Notes: generated from the sequence alone by a model not told the origin. A DNA stretch of 64,000 nt from Azolla caroliniana (GCA_043228905.1 JBHGNT010000004.1:23684001-23748000); one strand, 5' to 3'. Positions 35,789 through 48,027 are shown, numbered from the stretch's first letter. A program made the numbers and translations.

Positions 35789-35792
35789 ACGT

Positions 35793-37865
35793 GAAGATAG
35801 TCGAGGTATACTTACGACCTAAAAGTCTAAGAATTCGAAACAAAAACCTTTTAGCGAACACACATTCCCAAAATACATGATGCAGTGACTCAGATGCAAA
35901 CCCACACATAACACATGACCGATCACTCACAGGACCCCTCAATAGTTCACCTACTGGCAATGCATAGTGAATCATCAACCAGCGAAAATGCAATATCTTA
36001 TTCATACATTTAGTTACCCAAAACCTTTTCCAAAACATCCTCATATGAGACGAGGAGACATTACCTTCCTCCCAATACTTTTTTCCCGTTGGGACAGACT
36101 TGGTCTGATTCAACATAAAGTTTCTACCCAATGCCACCAAATATGAGAAGAATGGAAGGATCTTATTCGTTGCGTCAGACATGGACACTTTCCAACCATA
36201 ATTTGATGGGTCCCACTGCATATCGACAAGTGGCCTAGAGTGTAAAACCCAAATATGAGATGCATAGTTAGCAATTAACGGACTAGGATTGGAAAATATT
36301 TTTTTATCTAATCTAGCAATTACTCTCACTAGCAACTGCTTTGCATTGGACATAATTGAAGACTCCTCCGCCACTAATATCAATCTACCATTGTCCAAAA
36401 CTTCGTAACAATAAAAATTGTCATTATGATGATATAAACGAGCTCCTATTAGTATATTAAATGTTGAAAACATACCATACCAACTTTGAACATAATCAAA
36501 CTACAAAGTTGGTAGTGTGACCTGTTACACCATGGACAATTGAGAGAACATTATCCTTGCCCCTCTTAAATTAGACAACATACTCTTTTGGTCGTGTGCT
36601 GAAGTTTGTAGAAACTTTATCCAATCCGCAACTGTACGGGTTGGCCCACTGTCCATTGCCGCCCAAGATAACCTCGGTCGTAGACCCAAAACACATGCAG
36701 CTTCATTCGTAAATAAAGGATTCCATATCAAAGGTTGACGCATGAATTGATGATAATTTTTCGGTGGCAAGAAAACAAGTGCTTGCCACAAAGTTTCCCA
36801 TGCTTGAAAAATTCCACTAAAGAAACGTAATGATCCAACATTGGAATTAGGTAATGGAAAATTTGAATTAAAAAACCACCTAAGACTATCATGCCATTGC
36901 CCTCCTACTGAGGGCTTGACCTTATGTAAGTGCTTAATCCATAGCTTTTTCCATAACTCATCACCTGGCAATAAACTCCTAACGACATGTTTAGCAATTA
37001 AGGCTTTACTTTGCATAAAAGGGTCAATCAAACCTAGACCTCCTTTCTGTTTAGATTGTATAAGAACCGACCAAGCTACCTTTGCTACAGAATTGTCTGC
37101 AATAGTGTTCCCCCAAATGAAATTACGTATAAGGCGTTGAACTTTAAGCATTATTGACCTAGAAAACAGCCAGGTAGATGCTATATACCAAATCGAAGAC
37201 AAGAGCACTGAGTTAGCTACAACGACAGCCCTGCTAAGGATAGCTTCTCCTTGTTCCAATATATTAACTTATTCCTTAATCTTAACAATAATGGTGCAAT
37301 CATATCGTCTGCATTTAAACCCAAACCTACTCTACAACCTAAATATCTAATGGATTGACCATGTGGTATCCATGTAAAACCTAAGGTAGGTATATTAACT
37401 GGTGGATCTCCCAAAGCAATCCAAAAACCTGATGATTTATCCCAATTTATCAATGCTCCGGATGCATGTGAGAAATCATCCACAACTTTTTGTACCTGTA
37501 ACAAATTAACTTGTGAGGCAGCAACGTATAGAGCTGTATCATCAGCAAACTCACTATCCACGCCAGCGTTTTCCATAGATAGTGCTAAACCTTTAATATT
37601 TACATCTTGAGAATTTAGATGTATGGAAAACACTTCAGATACTAATAGAAACAGAAAAGGAGCAAGTGGACATCCCTGTCGCATGGATCTTGAAATAGAA
37701 AACCGCCTACCAATATCCCCCGCAAATAAAAGAGAACTATGTGCATGACGATATAATGCTGACACTCCTCATATCCATGTGGTGGGAAAACCCATCCTAA
37801 GTAGTGTTCCCTCCATAAAATCCCAATCTACTCTATCATAAGCTTTTTCAAAATCAAGAAATAAC
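35793..37865 (-). pseudogene. LINE-A ORF2: reverse transcriptase and zf-RVT remnant
   Basis: Reading on the minus strand from the truncation: FLDFEKAYDRVDW, then GCPLAPFLFLLVSEVF, the FADD catalytic motif at about 37549-37538, LINWDKSSGFW and RYLGCRVG in the segment 37765-37217. A frame change leads into 37259-36525 (IRNFIWGN, GGLGLIDPF). After a stop, 36473-35793 carries the zinc-binding tail SCVMCGFASESLHHVFWECV. Order and motifs are those of plant L1-clade ORF2. At least one nonsense and one frameshift change make it inactive. Confidence 0.88.
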
Positions 37866-37883
37866 ACAAGATCATTCAATTTT
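37866..37883. repeat. Right target-site duplication of LINE-A
   Basis: Copy of ACAAGATCATTCAATTTT matching 27887-27904 exactly, at the 5' truncation point of the LINE. Confidence 0.85.
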
Positions 37884-38305
37884 CTTATCACGGTTTCTTG
37901 CAAACTTACCTAAGTTTGTCACACAATATTTATATAAAGAAAATCAACCAATTTTCAATAATTAGAACTCCAGATAATTAAAATGTTGACATTTGAAATG
38001 CAATTTTGATGGCATATCGAAGCTTCCAAATCACTCTTTCATATTAGTAAAACTCATCCAAATTACAATAACACATTAGCATCAATTGCAACTTTAATTA
38101 ATGTAAAGACATTGTTAATTGTTGGAATTATGAAACTAAACGTTGCAAACTACAACACTGATCACATTATTACTTACATTTCTCCTTACATAACAATGAT
38201 ATTTGGTAAAAAATCTAAAACATTGTCACATGCTCCTAGTCAACACAGAAAAGAGAGAGAATATGATTACTCAAACATCACATACAAATACTCATTTAGT
38301 TATTA
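37884..38305. other. Spacer between LINE-A and LINE-C
   Basis: AT-rich, with no recognisable coding or repeat structure. Confidence 0.5.
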
Positions 38306-38640
38306 ACGAAGGGCAGTTGTTGAGACAACAAACAAGAGAATTAAAAAGTGTGGGAACCTTAGCTCTCCTAATTGTGTAGCGTGCCCTAATGCAATAGAAT
38401 CAATCCAACATACTCTGTGGGACTGCCCAGAGACCCATTGAATATGGAGGGGGGTTGTCTCCTCTTCCTTCTCATATGTTACTCCCACATCAACTGTCTT
38501 CCAAGTAATCATTGGTGGTGGTGGCTTTGTATCTAGTGGAGCAGTAACATTGGGTGGGGGTGGTGGTGCCACTGCTACTCCAATTGTAGAAGAGAAGGAA
38601 GATTCAGTGAGAGAAAGAAAGAGAGAGAGAGAGCCCAGAT

Positions 38641-38708
38641 GGATGTAGCTCAGTTGGTAAGGTTGCCCAATGGAGACCAGGTGGTCATGGGATCAACTCC
38701 AACATCCC
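38641..38708 (+). repeat. tRNA-like sequence (box A and box B) within the left LTR
   Basis: GGATGTAGCTCAGTTGGTAA carries a box-A match, and GGGATCAACTCC at 38690-38701 a box-B-like match. GGATGT pairs with ACATCC at 38702-38707 like an acceptor stem. The anticodon region is irregular, so it is not a functional tRNA gene. A second, antisense tRNA-like segment follows at about 38771-38823 (GGGTTTCAAACCC). Confidence 0.6.
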
Positions 38709-39172
38709 ATAGTGGCATCTAGTGAATTAAGAGTATATGAAGTATAAAATAGAGAGGTTGAGGAGATTGGGTTTCAAACCCACGATGCAGTACTTGTAGT
38801 GTTAACAACTTACCACTAGGGTAAGGTACTTACGAGAGAGAGAGAGATTGAGATTATAAGAGAACAAGAGTGATAAAGAGTAGGCTAAGGGGTGAAGACT
38901 GGTGTTGAGCTGAATGAGTTCTAATGAATGAATAGACACTTATTTATAGGTCTTTATGGAGTATTTTGGAATGTTGTATAATATTTTAGATATTTAAGAT
39001 AATCATGGAATATTCTGGAATGTTTTAGAATACTCTAAATATCTTATATTAACTAATAATATAATTATTATAATTATTCATCATATATGTTACTATACTG
39101 ATTAAAGGTTTAACACAGACCAAGAAGATGTGAGTTAAAATTCATGTAAGCCAAAATGTATGTCTTCATGGT

Positions 39173-39785
39173 CCATTATTTCCCCTTTCCAACGACGAGT
39201 TCCATGAGTCGTAAGACAAGATTTCGGACTTGGCTGATGGGATATTTGTTGTGAAATGCAACAACCATGTCAGAGGCATTAGCAAGATTCTCGAAAGGCT
39301 CCCATGTCCATCATTAGGTGTATAACCTAACCAGTCAACTAAATAATATAGTTTGTTGTGGACGATCTTGGAGTTGAGAATGGTAACAACTTCATATTCA
39401 GAGCCATCAGAAACTTTGATTGGAGGTGGGGGAGATGTAAGGCGGCCTGGAATAGCGCTTGTTGTGTAGGGCTCCAAAACTGAAATATGGAAGACCGGGT
39501 GAAGATGCATACGAGGAGGAAGAGTAAGGCAAATGTCACATAATTGATTTTACCAGAGATCACATATGTATGGGCCAAAACGTTGATAATCCAATTTACA
39601 ACAATGTTTCGTGGTTTTAACATTACCTTGTAAGAGTCATACTCGGTCTCCCACTTGAAATTTAGTCGATGGGTCATGTCGATGATGGTCGACAACCTTC
39701 TTTTGAGTGTTTTTTAGCATCACATAAATGGTGCGAAACAATTTCTTGGATTTGGGTGAGCCGATCTATAGTAGACGAGTTTGTC
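39173..39785 (-). pseudogene. Gypsy pol C terminus with chromodomain (fragment)
   Basis: On the minus strand: FQVGDRV, HPVFHISVLEPY, IPGRLTSPPPPIKV, then a chromodomain core SEYEVVTILNSKIVHNKLYY LVDWLGY. This is the expected end of a chromovirus integrase just before the polypurine tract and 3' LTR. Several frame changes upstream. Confidence 0.8.
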
Positions 39786-39975
39786 AAGAGTTCAGGATGT
39801 TCAAGCATCATCCATGTGGATTATTACAACCAATGCCTATTCTTGAGAGCTCATGGAAATCTATTTCATTGGACTTCATTACAGATCTACCACCTTCCAA
39901 GGGTTTTGATGTTATTCTCACGACAATAGATTGTTTTATGAAGATGGCACATTTTCTTCCATGCCGAGTTTTGAT
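39775..39975 (+). pseudogene. Gypsy integrase fragment, opposite orientation
   Basis: Plus strand: CGLLQPMPILESSWKSISLD, then FITDLPPSKGFDVILTTID and MAHFLPC, the DFI...D segment of a Ty3/gypsy integrase core. It abuts the LTR fragment at 39978 directly and is inverted relative to the neighbouring chromodomain piece. Confidence 0.8.
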
Positions 39976-41149
39976 GAATAGACACCTATTTATAGGTCTT
40001 TATGGAGTATTCTAGAATGTTCTAGAATATTAAATTAGATATTTAAGATGATTTCATGGTATATTCTAGAATGTTCTACTAATACTCTAAATGTCTTATA
40101 TTAACTAATAATATCATTATTATAACTATACATCGTATATGTTACTATAATGGTTAAAGGTTTGTAACACATAAACTGGCAAGAAGATGTGGATTTGAAT
40201 CCATGTAAGCCAAAATGTATGTCGTCATGATAGGGGTTGGCTGCCTATTGCAATTATGCTAGGTGCAATGCACAATCAAATGGGGAAATGTATGTTGGTT
40301 ATCATGGCATGCCCTAGTTGACAGGTATGAACATCAGGAGGGGGATGAATTTGCTGATAAAAACACAAGAGATTTGTTTTCCCACCATCAACAATATCCA
40401 CTCAACTCCTATTAATGTCAAAGCTCAAGTTGTGTTGGAATTGGTGAGCCCAATAACTCTTTGGATTCTATGGAAACGACGGTGTAGACGGGTCTTCTCC
40501 AACCAAACCGTGCATCAAGTAATGTTAATGAAGGAGATATGGAGTGAAGTTGTAGCCACTCTAAAGAACCAATATGATGGCCTCATAGGCAAATCCGATG
40601 GAGTAGAAAGACAACGATTAGCCTTCATCCAACAATCATGGTTGTCCTCTCCCTTTCTTGAGTCAGTGAGCATCCAAATAAGATGGAACTATCACGTCCC
40701 TACTAGGGATCGGCAATGGTTCGGTTTAGGCTTAGCCGGTTTGGCCTTATCCAAGCCAAACCGGCTAAGCCTAAACTGTTTAGGGGTTTTCAAACCTGAA
40801 CCGAACCGATCCCTAAACCGGTTTGGGATAAACCGGTTTATGAACCGGCTTGGTAAACGGCTTGTAAACCGGTTTGTGAACTTCATTACACAATTCTATT
40901 ACAATTTATCATTGAACTTCATAACACAATTTATAATTGAACAATTCCCCTCCAATATGTTCCAAATGCAGAATGGTTACAAGGCTCAGAGGAAAACAAC
41001 AAGAAAACATAAAATGTGAAATGCAAGGCAAATTTAACTAATAGATAATTAAAGAAAAACAACGAGAAAAAATTGACTATTCCAAAAATGTTAACTATTC
41101 CAATAATTGATCGTCATAATTGTCCCAAGTCATAATATTCCAAAAATAA

Positions 41150-43308
41150 TCACTTGTCCAAGTATAAGTATTCAATAACATCATCCTCGGCAATAATCTC
41201 TTCTAAATTGATATCTAAAGTATCATATGCATCATTAATATCTTCAGGAATTGGAATATTAACACTATCAAGTAGATCTATCCAAGATCGTATGCACATC
41301 TCGGCCTTGAAAGTGCATGAATGCAACCGTTGTCTATCGTCGAAGTTATCATGAGCTTTGGAGTTAGCTTCCTCTGAAGACGCTGATGAAGCTGGAATAG
41401 CCAAATAATCGCATGCCATTTTATACATCCTTGGAAAAATGGATCCGTTTCAAATCATAAAAAAAGATACTATCAAAATGTGTTCATTAATTACCAACAA
41501 TAACAAATTTGTTTAATACAACATGATGCAATATAGCTTGAAACTTGTTGGTAGACCACCAATGTAGAGGGTCTACGGAACTCTTCACTCGTGGAACCTT
41601 CAAGAAACCTTCGATTTCTGTCCGAGCTGATGATTCATGAGATTTGTCATTGTTCATATCCCAAATATCCAAAAAATCAAACGGAGATCCTTCACATGCA
41701 TCTTCAGATAGAGAATCTTCGACATTAGGATCATGATATTGGGTTGTCAAGAAACTTTGCACCAATTCTATATCGAGGTCTCTCTCAATTGGATTAGGTG
41801 GTTTTGGAATTCTACACTCAAACAAAAGACACTATTAGTAAGAAAGAAAGATTAAAAAGGGGGAATTTTCAGTTAAAAAACATTAGTACCTCGGGTCAAC
41901 AAACATTGCGATTCGAGATGGAATAGATTTCAGGGATTCTTGGTACTTGATTAGATATTGTAAGCATTTGTTACTAGCCTCTTGTTGCACTTGAAGAGTA
42001 ATCTTCTCGGAGGATGAATCAACCGAGTTCATATCCATAGAAATATATTTATTACAATGTGCTAATAAGTTGTTGAATGCAAGCGCGGCTATTGAGAGGG
42101 TCGGATACTTTGACCCACTCAAGTAATTACAAATTTTAGTAGGCACAAGCAACCATTGTTCCATACTTTGTATATGACTCCAATCTTCTATGGAGAATGT
42201 ATGGTCCACAAACTCATTAGCAATGACATTGTCACTTGTGGTACAAATCAAGACATCTCTTAATTTTGTTGATACATTATTAGGGTTGAATTGCATCTAG
42301 TAATGCAATCTACACATGGTGGTTCATGTTCTCCATTCTCATGCATGGTTTTTGAATATTTTTAAATATAGCTCTACTCACTTTACTTGTGCGTATAGAA
42401 TGTAATGTCTTCCTTAACTTCATAGTAGAAGGAGTAATAACTTCTAATGCAGACTTTACACCTAGTTGATATGTATGCACCATGTATCTTAACATATGTG
42501 ATGATTGTAAAATGTATTGTCCATGATGACAAAGTAATAACCTAGCTAATTCTTTTGATGCAACTAGAGATTCACTAGCACCGTCAGAAGTTGTAGATAG
42601 AAGACGTGAAGAGATATTAAATGATTTTAGACGGGAGAATAAAGCTTTTCCGACACGTTTTCCTACCCCATCTCCCGGAAAGACATCTAGGAAGTCTAAA
42701 AGCACACTAGCCGGCTTAGTAGACTCGAAACAAACAAAATGTAAAGTCACGGGATAAAATCCTTTCAAACTGTTGTTTGTCCACCCATCAAATGTTATAG
42801 CATATCTAAAATTTTGTGAGGACAAATAAGTAATAACTAAATGGCGAAGAACAACATACATTCGTAACACTAATCTCTTAAGTGTACGAGATGATTTAAG
42901 TTGATAAGTGGGCAAGACTTCATGCATTAATCTCTTAAAACTAGAAGACTCAATATGTGCATGAGGTAGCATTGATGTGACTATGTATCTAACAACAGTA
43001 CTATCAAACTTCTTCTCTAGAGTACGAGATATAGTTAATGTAGATGAAGTAACATCTATGTTACTTTGGACAAGAACATTGCTAGAAGTTTGTGGTTGTG
43101 ATGTGCTATTAATATTATGCTTATCTAATAAATGCTTGGCGATAGAACCTGTAGATGTAGAGCTTGCCCACATCAAGTGACAATAGGCACATCGACGCTT
43201 ATATGCATCTCCGTCCTTAATGGAGATCATGTGTTGCTCGGTCCATGAAGTTCTTTTTCTTGCCTTTGTTTTGCCTCTAGGGGCTGATATTGATGTTACC
43301 TCTTCCAT
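41150..43308 (-). pseudogene. hAT transposase, disrupted
   Basis: The N terminus (43308-42310) has a BED-type zinc finger: RRCAYCHLMW...GSIAKHLLDKH. It continues with AITFDGWTNNSLKGFYPVT, the typical catalytic-domain context. A frame change near 42310-42300 (PPCVDCITRCNST lies in another frame) leads to 42296-41883 and then 41825-41487. The C-terminal dimerisation region is seen as VDPLHWWSTN near 41565 and, after a probable intron, MACDYLAIPASSASSEEANS in 41428-41150. At least two frameshifts or stops after the first 332 residues suggest that the copy makes no full transposase. Confidence 0.88.
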
Positions 43309-43763
43309 ATCAATGTATGTTATTGTACCTATAAAATTTTGGTTATAAAAGATAATGAATTCTTTTGAAATGTCCTACTCTAATCATGAGTTATTACATT
43401 GTGCCACATTGTGGCTCAATTTGACTATATCATTATTCATATATGTGCATAATTATATTGTGAATCTTACTTCATATATGTCTACATTGTAGACTGTAGT
43501 GACAAATTACAATGATTGTGGGTATTACTTCATATGAGCCTTGAGGTAAAGTAATTTTAAATTGACTATAGTCTGTAATATCATTATTCATATATGTGCA
43601 TAATTATATTGTGAAATTATGTGAATCTTACTTGTAGGCTTTGTAAAATAGATGGAATAAAGCACTTTGTAGGCTTGGAAGTTGGGAGTCGGGGCTGCAC
43701 GATGCACGCAAGCGGCAACAACAGGTCGTCGTCTTCCACTTTCTAGTATCTACTATGCAGCAG

Positions 43764-43767
<4 letters not shown>

Positions 43768-43811
<44 letters not shown>

Positions 43812-43812
43812 T
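43768..43812. repeat. (CT)n(CG)n microsatellite inside the hAT element
   Basis: A CT run passes directly into an alternating CG run, within the 5' flank of the transposase. Confidence 0.8.
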
Positions 43813-44447
43813 CTGTGTTGATGGATTGGTCACTGTCTGTGTCGAGAGTCCTATTACCTAAGTTTGAGTCGTTTGTCTGTGTTGAGCAATGAGACTCGAG
43901 AGGCTAAAGTCTTATTACCTAATTAGTAATACCTAAGTCATCACTTTGGAGTCTGTGTGTACACAATACACCCAACATTGTAGACAATAGACTCATGACT
44001 CGTGACCACTGACTACTAGTTAGAACTTAGACTCTTGACTAATTAGAAGTTAGAACATAGACTTTAGTAATAAATTGTAGTTACTAGTAATTACTAATTA
44101 AATCACTTAAACGGCTTAGCCGGCTCAAGCCGGTTTGGCGAGGCTCAAGCCAAGCCGAGCCGAGATCAAACCGTTAAGGCAGGCTCAAGCCTAAACCGAG
44201 CCGAGCCGAGCCGCTAAGCCGTTTTCAAGCCGGCTAAGCCAAACGGTTTAGGCTTGAGCCGAGCCGTTGCCGATCCCTAGTCCCTACATGGATTTGTATA
44301 TAACACTCTCATCTATAAAATTTTATATGTAATGGAAAGAGTTTTCTTTTGAAAAAAAAAGCATGATTGGTATGAGTTAGGCAACTAGGTAAAATAAATT
44401 ATTTTTTCTCATAATAAAAGAGTACAATTTAAAACCTTATGTTTGGG

Positions 44448-44610
44448 TAGGGATCGATAACAGCTCGGCTCAAGCCTAAACCGTTTAGCTAAACCGGCTT
44501 AGCGGCTCATCTCGGTTTAGGCTTGAGCCTACCTAAACGGTTTGAGCTCGATTCGGCTTGGCTTGAGCCTTGCCAAACCGGCTCAAACCGGTTAAGCCGT
44601 TTATGTTATT
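44448..44610. mobile_element. Single end of a second hAT copy of the same family
   Basis: TAGGGATCGATAACAGCTCG followed by CGGCTCAAGCCTAAACCG-type subterminal motifs matches the reverse complement of the right end of the 40704-44279 element over about 150 bp. I see no matching second end with an 8-bp duplication, so it is a truncated relic. Confidence 0.7.
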
Positions 44611-44758
44611 TAAGAATTAGGGTTTAGAAAGTTAGAATTAGTCAGTTAGAAGTTAGAACTTGAAAGTTGATAGAGAGACTAACAGGAAGCCATAGGCAAT
44701 AGATTGTTGAGTGACAAGAGAGGGAGGGATAGAGAGGGAGAGGGAGAGGGAATTATAA

Positions 44759-45770
44759 TTTTTTTATCTTCCATAAAGAGGCCAAATTTGACCTATGGGA
44801 CCAAAATATACATGTGTTCTTGATATGTGTCCCCTTCCTATGAAGGGGTATTCATACATTGAAGCACAAAGTCTCTTTGTGTGAATAAATCATACACATA
44901 TTATGAGCTCAACCTTCTCGGTGGTGTCTTATGTATGGGCACTTAAGTTATCACTCCCTCTTAGTATGTCAGCATATCTTGCATGAATTGCACTATATGT
45001 CGAGCATGTGAAGAGCAAGTGACATTCATACTCTACCATGCCTTCATTGCATACCTTACATGTCTTCAAATTAGTTACATTTTGATACCATGATGCAACT
45101 TCAATACCTAACTTGTGAGATCAAGTGTGAAGTAGTGTAAGGGCTCTACGAGCATTACTACTCATATTGGTAATGAGCTTTATAGACATTATTGCGTTAT
45201 ATTATTGCGACTTTAATATAATCAATAGACATTATTGCGTTATATTGAGACCAACATTCAAGGTTGACCTTTGCAATGTAATATTCTAGCTTTGTCCTCT
45301 TAGCATCTTCCCACTTCATCCTTAATGATTCCACCAACCTTTCCTCAATCACTACATATTGCATAGCATTGCCCGAAAGCTCTAAAAGATCATCCAAACC
45401 CCATCTTCTAAACCATTTCCTTATGTCAACAACCCAACTGGATGAGAGAATTTTACTTCTATGATTCTTTTGTAGCTTACATCCAGCATTCCAAGCAAGA
45501 TGTGGAATCGATGATTCGGCATATTCTTGACTTTTGTAATGTATTTATATACTCTTTGGAGTGCCAATAGTTCTATGGGTCAAACACTTGTTTCCAAGAG
45601 CATAACCTAGTAAGAGGTAGTGCATTTAACTCCTAATTGCCTCCTTAAAAACATCTTTTGAATTTTCTCAATCTCATTCCATGCATTAAGAGAGATGGTG
45701 CCACCCAATACTTCTACTCCATAAAGGAGCTATTTTTCACCAAATTTCTTATTTTATAGTAATTAAAAAG
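44759..45770 (-). pseudogene. Non-LTR retroelement 3' remnant
   Basis: A poly(T) tract begins at 44759. On the minus strand, pieces in several frames read YGVEVLGGTISLNAWNEIE, RRQLGVKCTTSY, LLETSVxPIELLALQRVYKY and CKVCNEGMVEYECHLLF. These are typical of the tail of plant endonuclease/reverse-transcriptase elements with a C-x2-C...H-x-LF-x-C zinc motif. No intact ORF. Confidence 0.65.
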
Positions 45771-47811
45771 CAAGCAAAAACATAGTTCAAACCTTGCTTT
45801 GAGCCACAAAAATGTAAGTATTGTTATTTTGTGAAAATTTAAAAAAACACAAGCTCAGACTTTGTAGTTTGACTATCGTTTGTTTTTCATTTCTTGTACT
45901 TAGAAAAGGGACGTCAAACCATGTGTCGTAAACTCAAAGCAAGAGCTAGTGTATCTATCTGTTTTCTTGCCTATTCAAATTGACAAAAGGATTAAATATA
46001 ATTAAACATTAGTTCACACCTTGTTATGTGTGGAAACCTAAGTTTTTCCTCGTATTACCCAAATATTCTCATGAATTCATATTGCGTGCTCAACCACCGA
46101 ACGCGAGTTTTTTCATAATGTCAACGTGCCTCATGTATTTATCTAAATTCAATCCTTATAGGTCGCGTTTTTTTAATGTCACTCGTGTATCATGTATTTT
46201 TGAAAATGTCTATCATTGTTTATAAATGCCAAATTTAATAATATGATTAGGAGATATGTAGTTGAACATGAAATGTAAAGATTTAGGATCCAAAGTGTAT
46301 CACAAATGTCTCGAGGATAACAAGATTAATAGTATGATTACGAGAGTGCATGGCTCGACATGGTATGTAACAATATAGATGTTTATGGATATGACTTGGA
46401 TGTGTAATAAAACTCTCATGAAAATTGTATGATTAAGAGAATGCATGCATTTGCATGGGTCCTCTCATGTGAGGGTATAAGTCATTATGGGTATATCCAT
46501 AAGCATACCATGAATTGGCCACATTAAAGAACAAGCAAACTTTTTAATACTTGCCACATCATGGAAAAAAGCTCACCACTCCAATTATAAGTTTGCTTGT
46601 CACTTGCTCATGGAATGAATATATCTAAGAAAACTTTACACAATACCTATATTAAAAGGCTACAACTTGCACAATTTTACTTCCAATATCTAAAAGAAGA
46701 GACAAGTGAGCAATTTCAAAAGAAAACATGGAAATTTTCTTTGTAACGTGCATCTCATGTATTTGTGAAACTTAGAAATCAATTCGTCATCGTTATAACT
46801 TATAAGATACTTACTAATCATGGATGCTTTTTTATTATAATTGTTCCTTTTAAATAGACAAGACCTATTACACAGCTTGCACTAACTACTTGCTAGTCAT
46901 GCCTATGAATGCGTTTATTATAGTTGGGACTCTACATTGCCATTATCCCATTCGCCCATGATTTTAATATATTAGCATGAAACACCATTAACACACATGT
47001 ATTGGGTCATTAACTTTGTTTTGTATTCTCCGCATGTAAACGTTTTTCGTGGTAATATTATCACCCCAATAAACTTTGCTTACCTCATTATTGGCTATAT
47101 CATTATTATATCTTTGAGATATACAACATGAAAGTTTGTTGCACGACATGTTGCAAAGTTCTTGTACATGCATTAAAGTCGCCAAAAAGTAACATCTCCC
47201 TTGGCTTTGAAGTGAGCTAACAACTTTGATGCCTCTCTAAACAATCATAAAGGTAAATATATGGATGAAGAATGTAACATCTTGCTTTCCCCTTGGCTTT
47301 GAAGTAAGCATTTTCTTATTATATGTTGATAAATGTGTATGTCCATCCAAACAAGCATAAAAGTTGGAATAAAAATGTTTATGAGTGTAGCGTCTTACTA
47401 TAAGAAGTGACACTATTTTAACCTAATTTTAATGTTTATGTTCATAATCTTCGACCAAATAAACAAAAAATATTACAATGCAATTTTAATTAAACATGTC
47501 AACTTGCTTCTCTTCATTGCCTTCAAATGTTTGTTTCATATTAACAAGTTTGCATTGTATTTGTCCATATATTGAATCCTTTTAGCATCACATACTAAAA
47601 TTTCAACAAGATGTACATCTTATTCATTGGTTACCTCATCTATTTGCGAACTCTATGTTCCCTAATTGTCCTTTGCAAATTCAAAAGCATAATTGTAGAA
47701 GTCGTGAATTAGATTGATACATCTTGTGTTATTATTTGTTGAGAAAGAGAGACAATCGACCTAAGTTGAGATGGGTTTGTCAACTGTTTGGTGCCCACGA
47801 GGATATTAGTA
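45771..47811. other. Intergenic stretch without recognisable features
   Basis: AT-rich, with only short random ORFs. I see no RNA gene, element terminus or conserved motif. Confidence 0.5.
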
Positions 47812-48027
47812 TTTTTTTTCCCAAAAAAGGAACTACTTTCCCATTAGTTAGGATATTTTTACAAAAAAATAAAACAAGAAATCGGGGAATCACCCCTTGC
47901 CTGAGGTCAAGAATATGAGATTGCGTACATATGATATCCTCTCTTACTTTCTACATAATGTACATAGAATAGCTATCTAGAACTATAACCTAGTGGCATT
48001 GGCCTTCAACGGAGGGAGGGTGGGAGG

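Larger units (their letters stand above)
27905..37865 (-). mobile_element. LINE-A: 5'-truncated L1-type retrotransposon with nested LTR element
   Basis: An 18-bp TSD, a poly(T) tract at 27901-27922 and minus-strand ORF2 remains define a LINE inserted in minus orientation. It is truncated in the middle of the reverse transcriptase: coding homology begins with VLFLDFEKAYDRV at the right edge. Without the nested element (31104-35788) the LINE is about 5.3 kb. It has an unusually long 3' part (27905-30630) holding two tandem-repeat arrays. ORF2 carries several stops and frame changes, so it is dead. Confidence 0.88.
38456..40232. mobile_element. Rearranged gypsy element with 5-bp TSD GGGGT
   Basis: TSD GGGGT lies at 38451-38455 and 40233-40237. 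Left LTR about 38456-39173, right LTR fragment about 39978-40232; both are homologous to the solo LTR at 9524-10073 (TTATTTATAGG, TATGGAGTATTCTAGAATG blocks). Between them, minus-strand pol C terminus (about 39785-39173) abuts plus-strand integrase sequence (about 39775-39975), an inversion inside a much-deleted element. Confidence 0.75.
40704..44279 (-). mobile_element. hAT transposon, complete ends, 3576 bp
   Basis: The 8-bp duplication GTCCCTAC lies at 40696-40703 and 44280-44287. Left end TAGGGATCGGCAATGG, right end CCGTTGCCGATCCCTA: terminal inverted repeats of about 15 bp. Both subterminal regions (40715-40880 and 44105-44270) are packed with CGGTTTA, AACCGG, GCCGAGCC and GGCTTAGCC motifs, as expected for hAT transposase binding. 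It splits the last codons of LINE-C ORF2. The minus-strand transposase is disrupted. Confidence 0.93.
38306..44360 (+). mobile_element. LINE-C: 3' end of a non-LTR retrotransposon with two nested elements
   Basis: LINE parts are 38306-38455, 40238-40703 and 44288-44360. They carry the zinc-binding tail (CGNLSSPNCVACPNA...HTLWDCP), LWILWKRRCRRVFSNQT, the end of ORF2 (RWNYHVPT, then WICI across the hAT site) and a poly(A) run at 44352-44360. LINE-D at 60450-60800 is a second copy of the family and aligns across both nested insertions, which confirms the joins. The 5' limit near 38306 is approximate. Confidence 0.82.

Noticed and set aside
38641-38823. Possible functional tRNA genes
   Set aside because: Box A/B matches and an acceptor-like stem exist, but the anticodon and T arms do not fold properly and the segments lie inside LTR sequence.
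40692-40886. Arg/Phe/Asn-rich small protein
   Set aside because: Translation of the repetitive hAT subterminal motifs (RFINRF-type words from AACCGG repeats).
47887-48022. Possible separate MITE between the LINE-B tail and the gypsy LTR
   Set aside because: The sequence joins directly to the LINE-B reading frame at 54500 after removing the gypsy element, so it is LINE 3' sequence.
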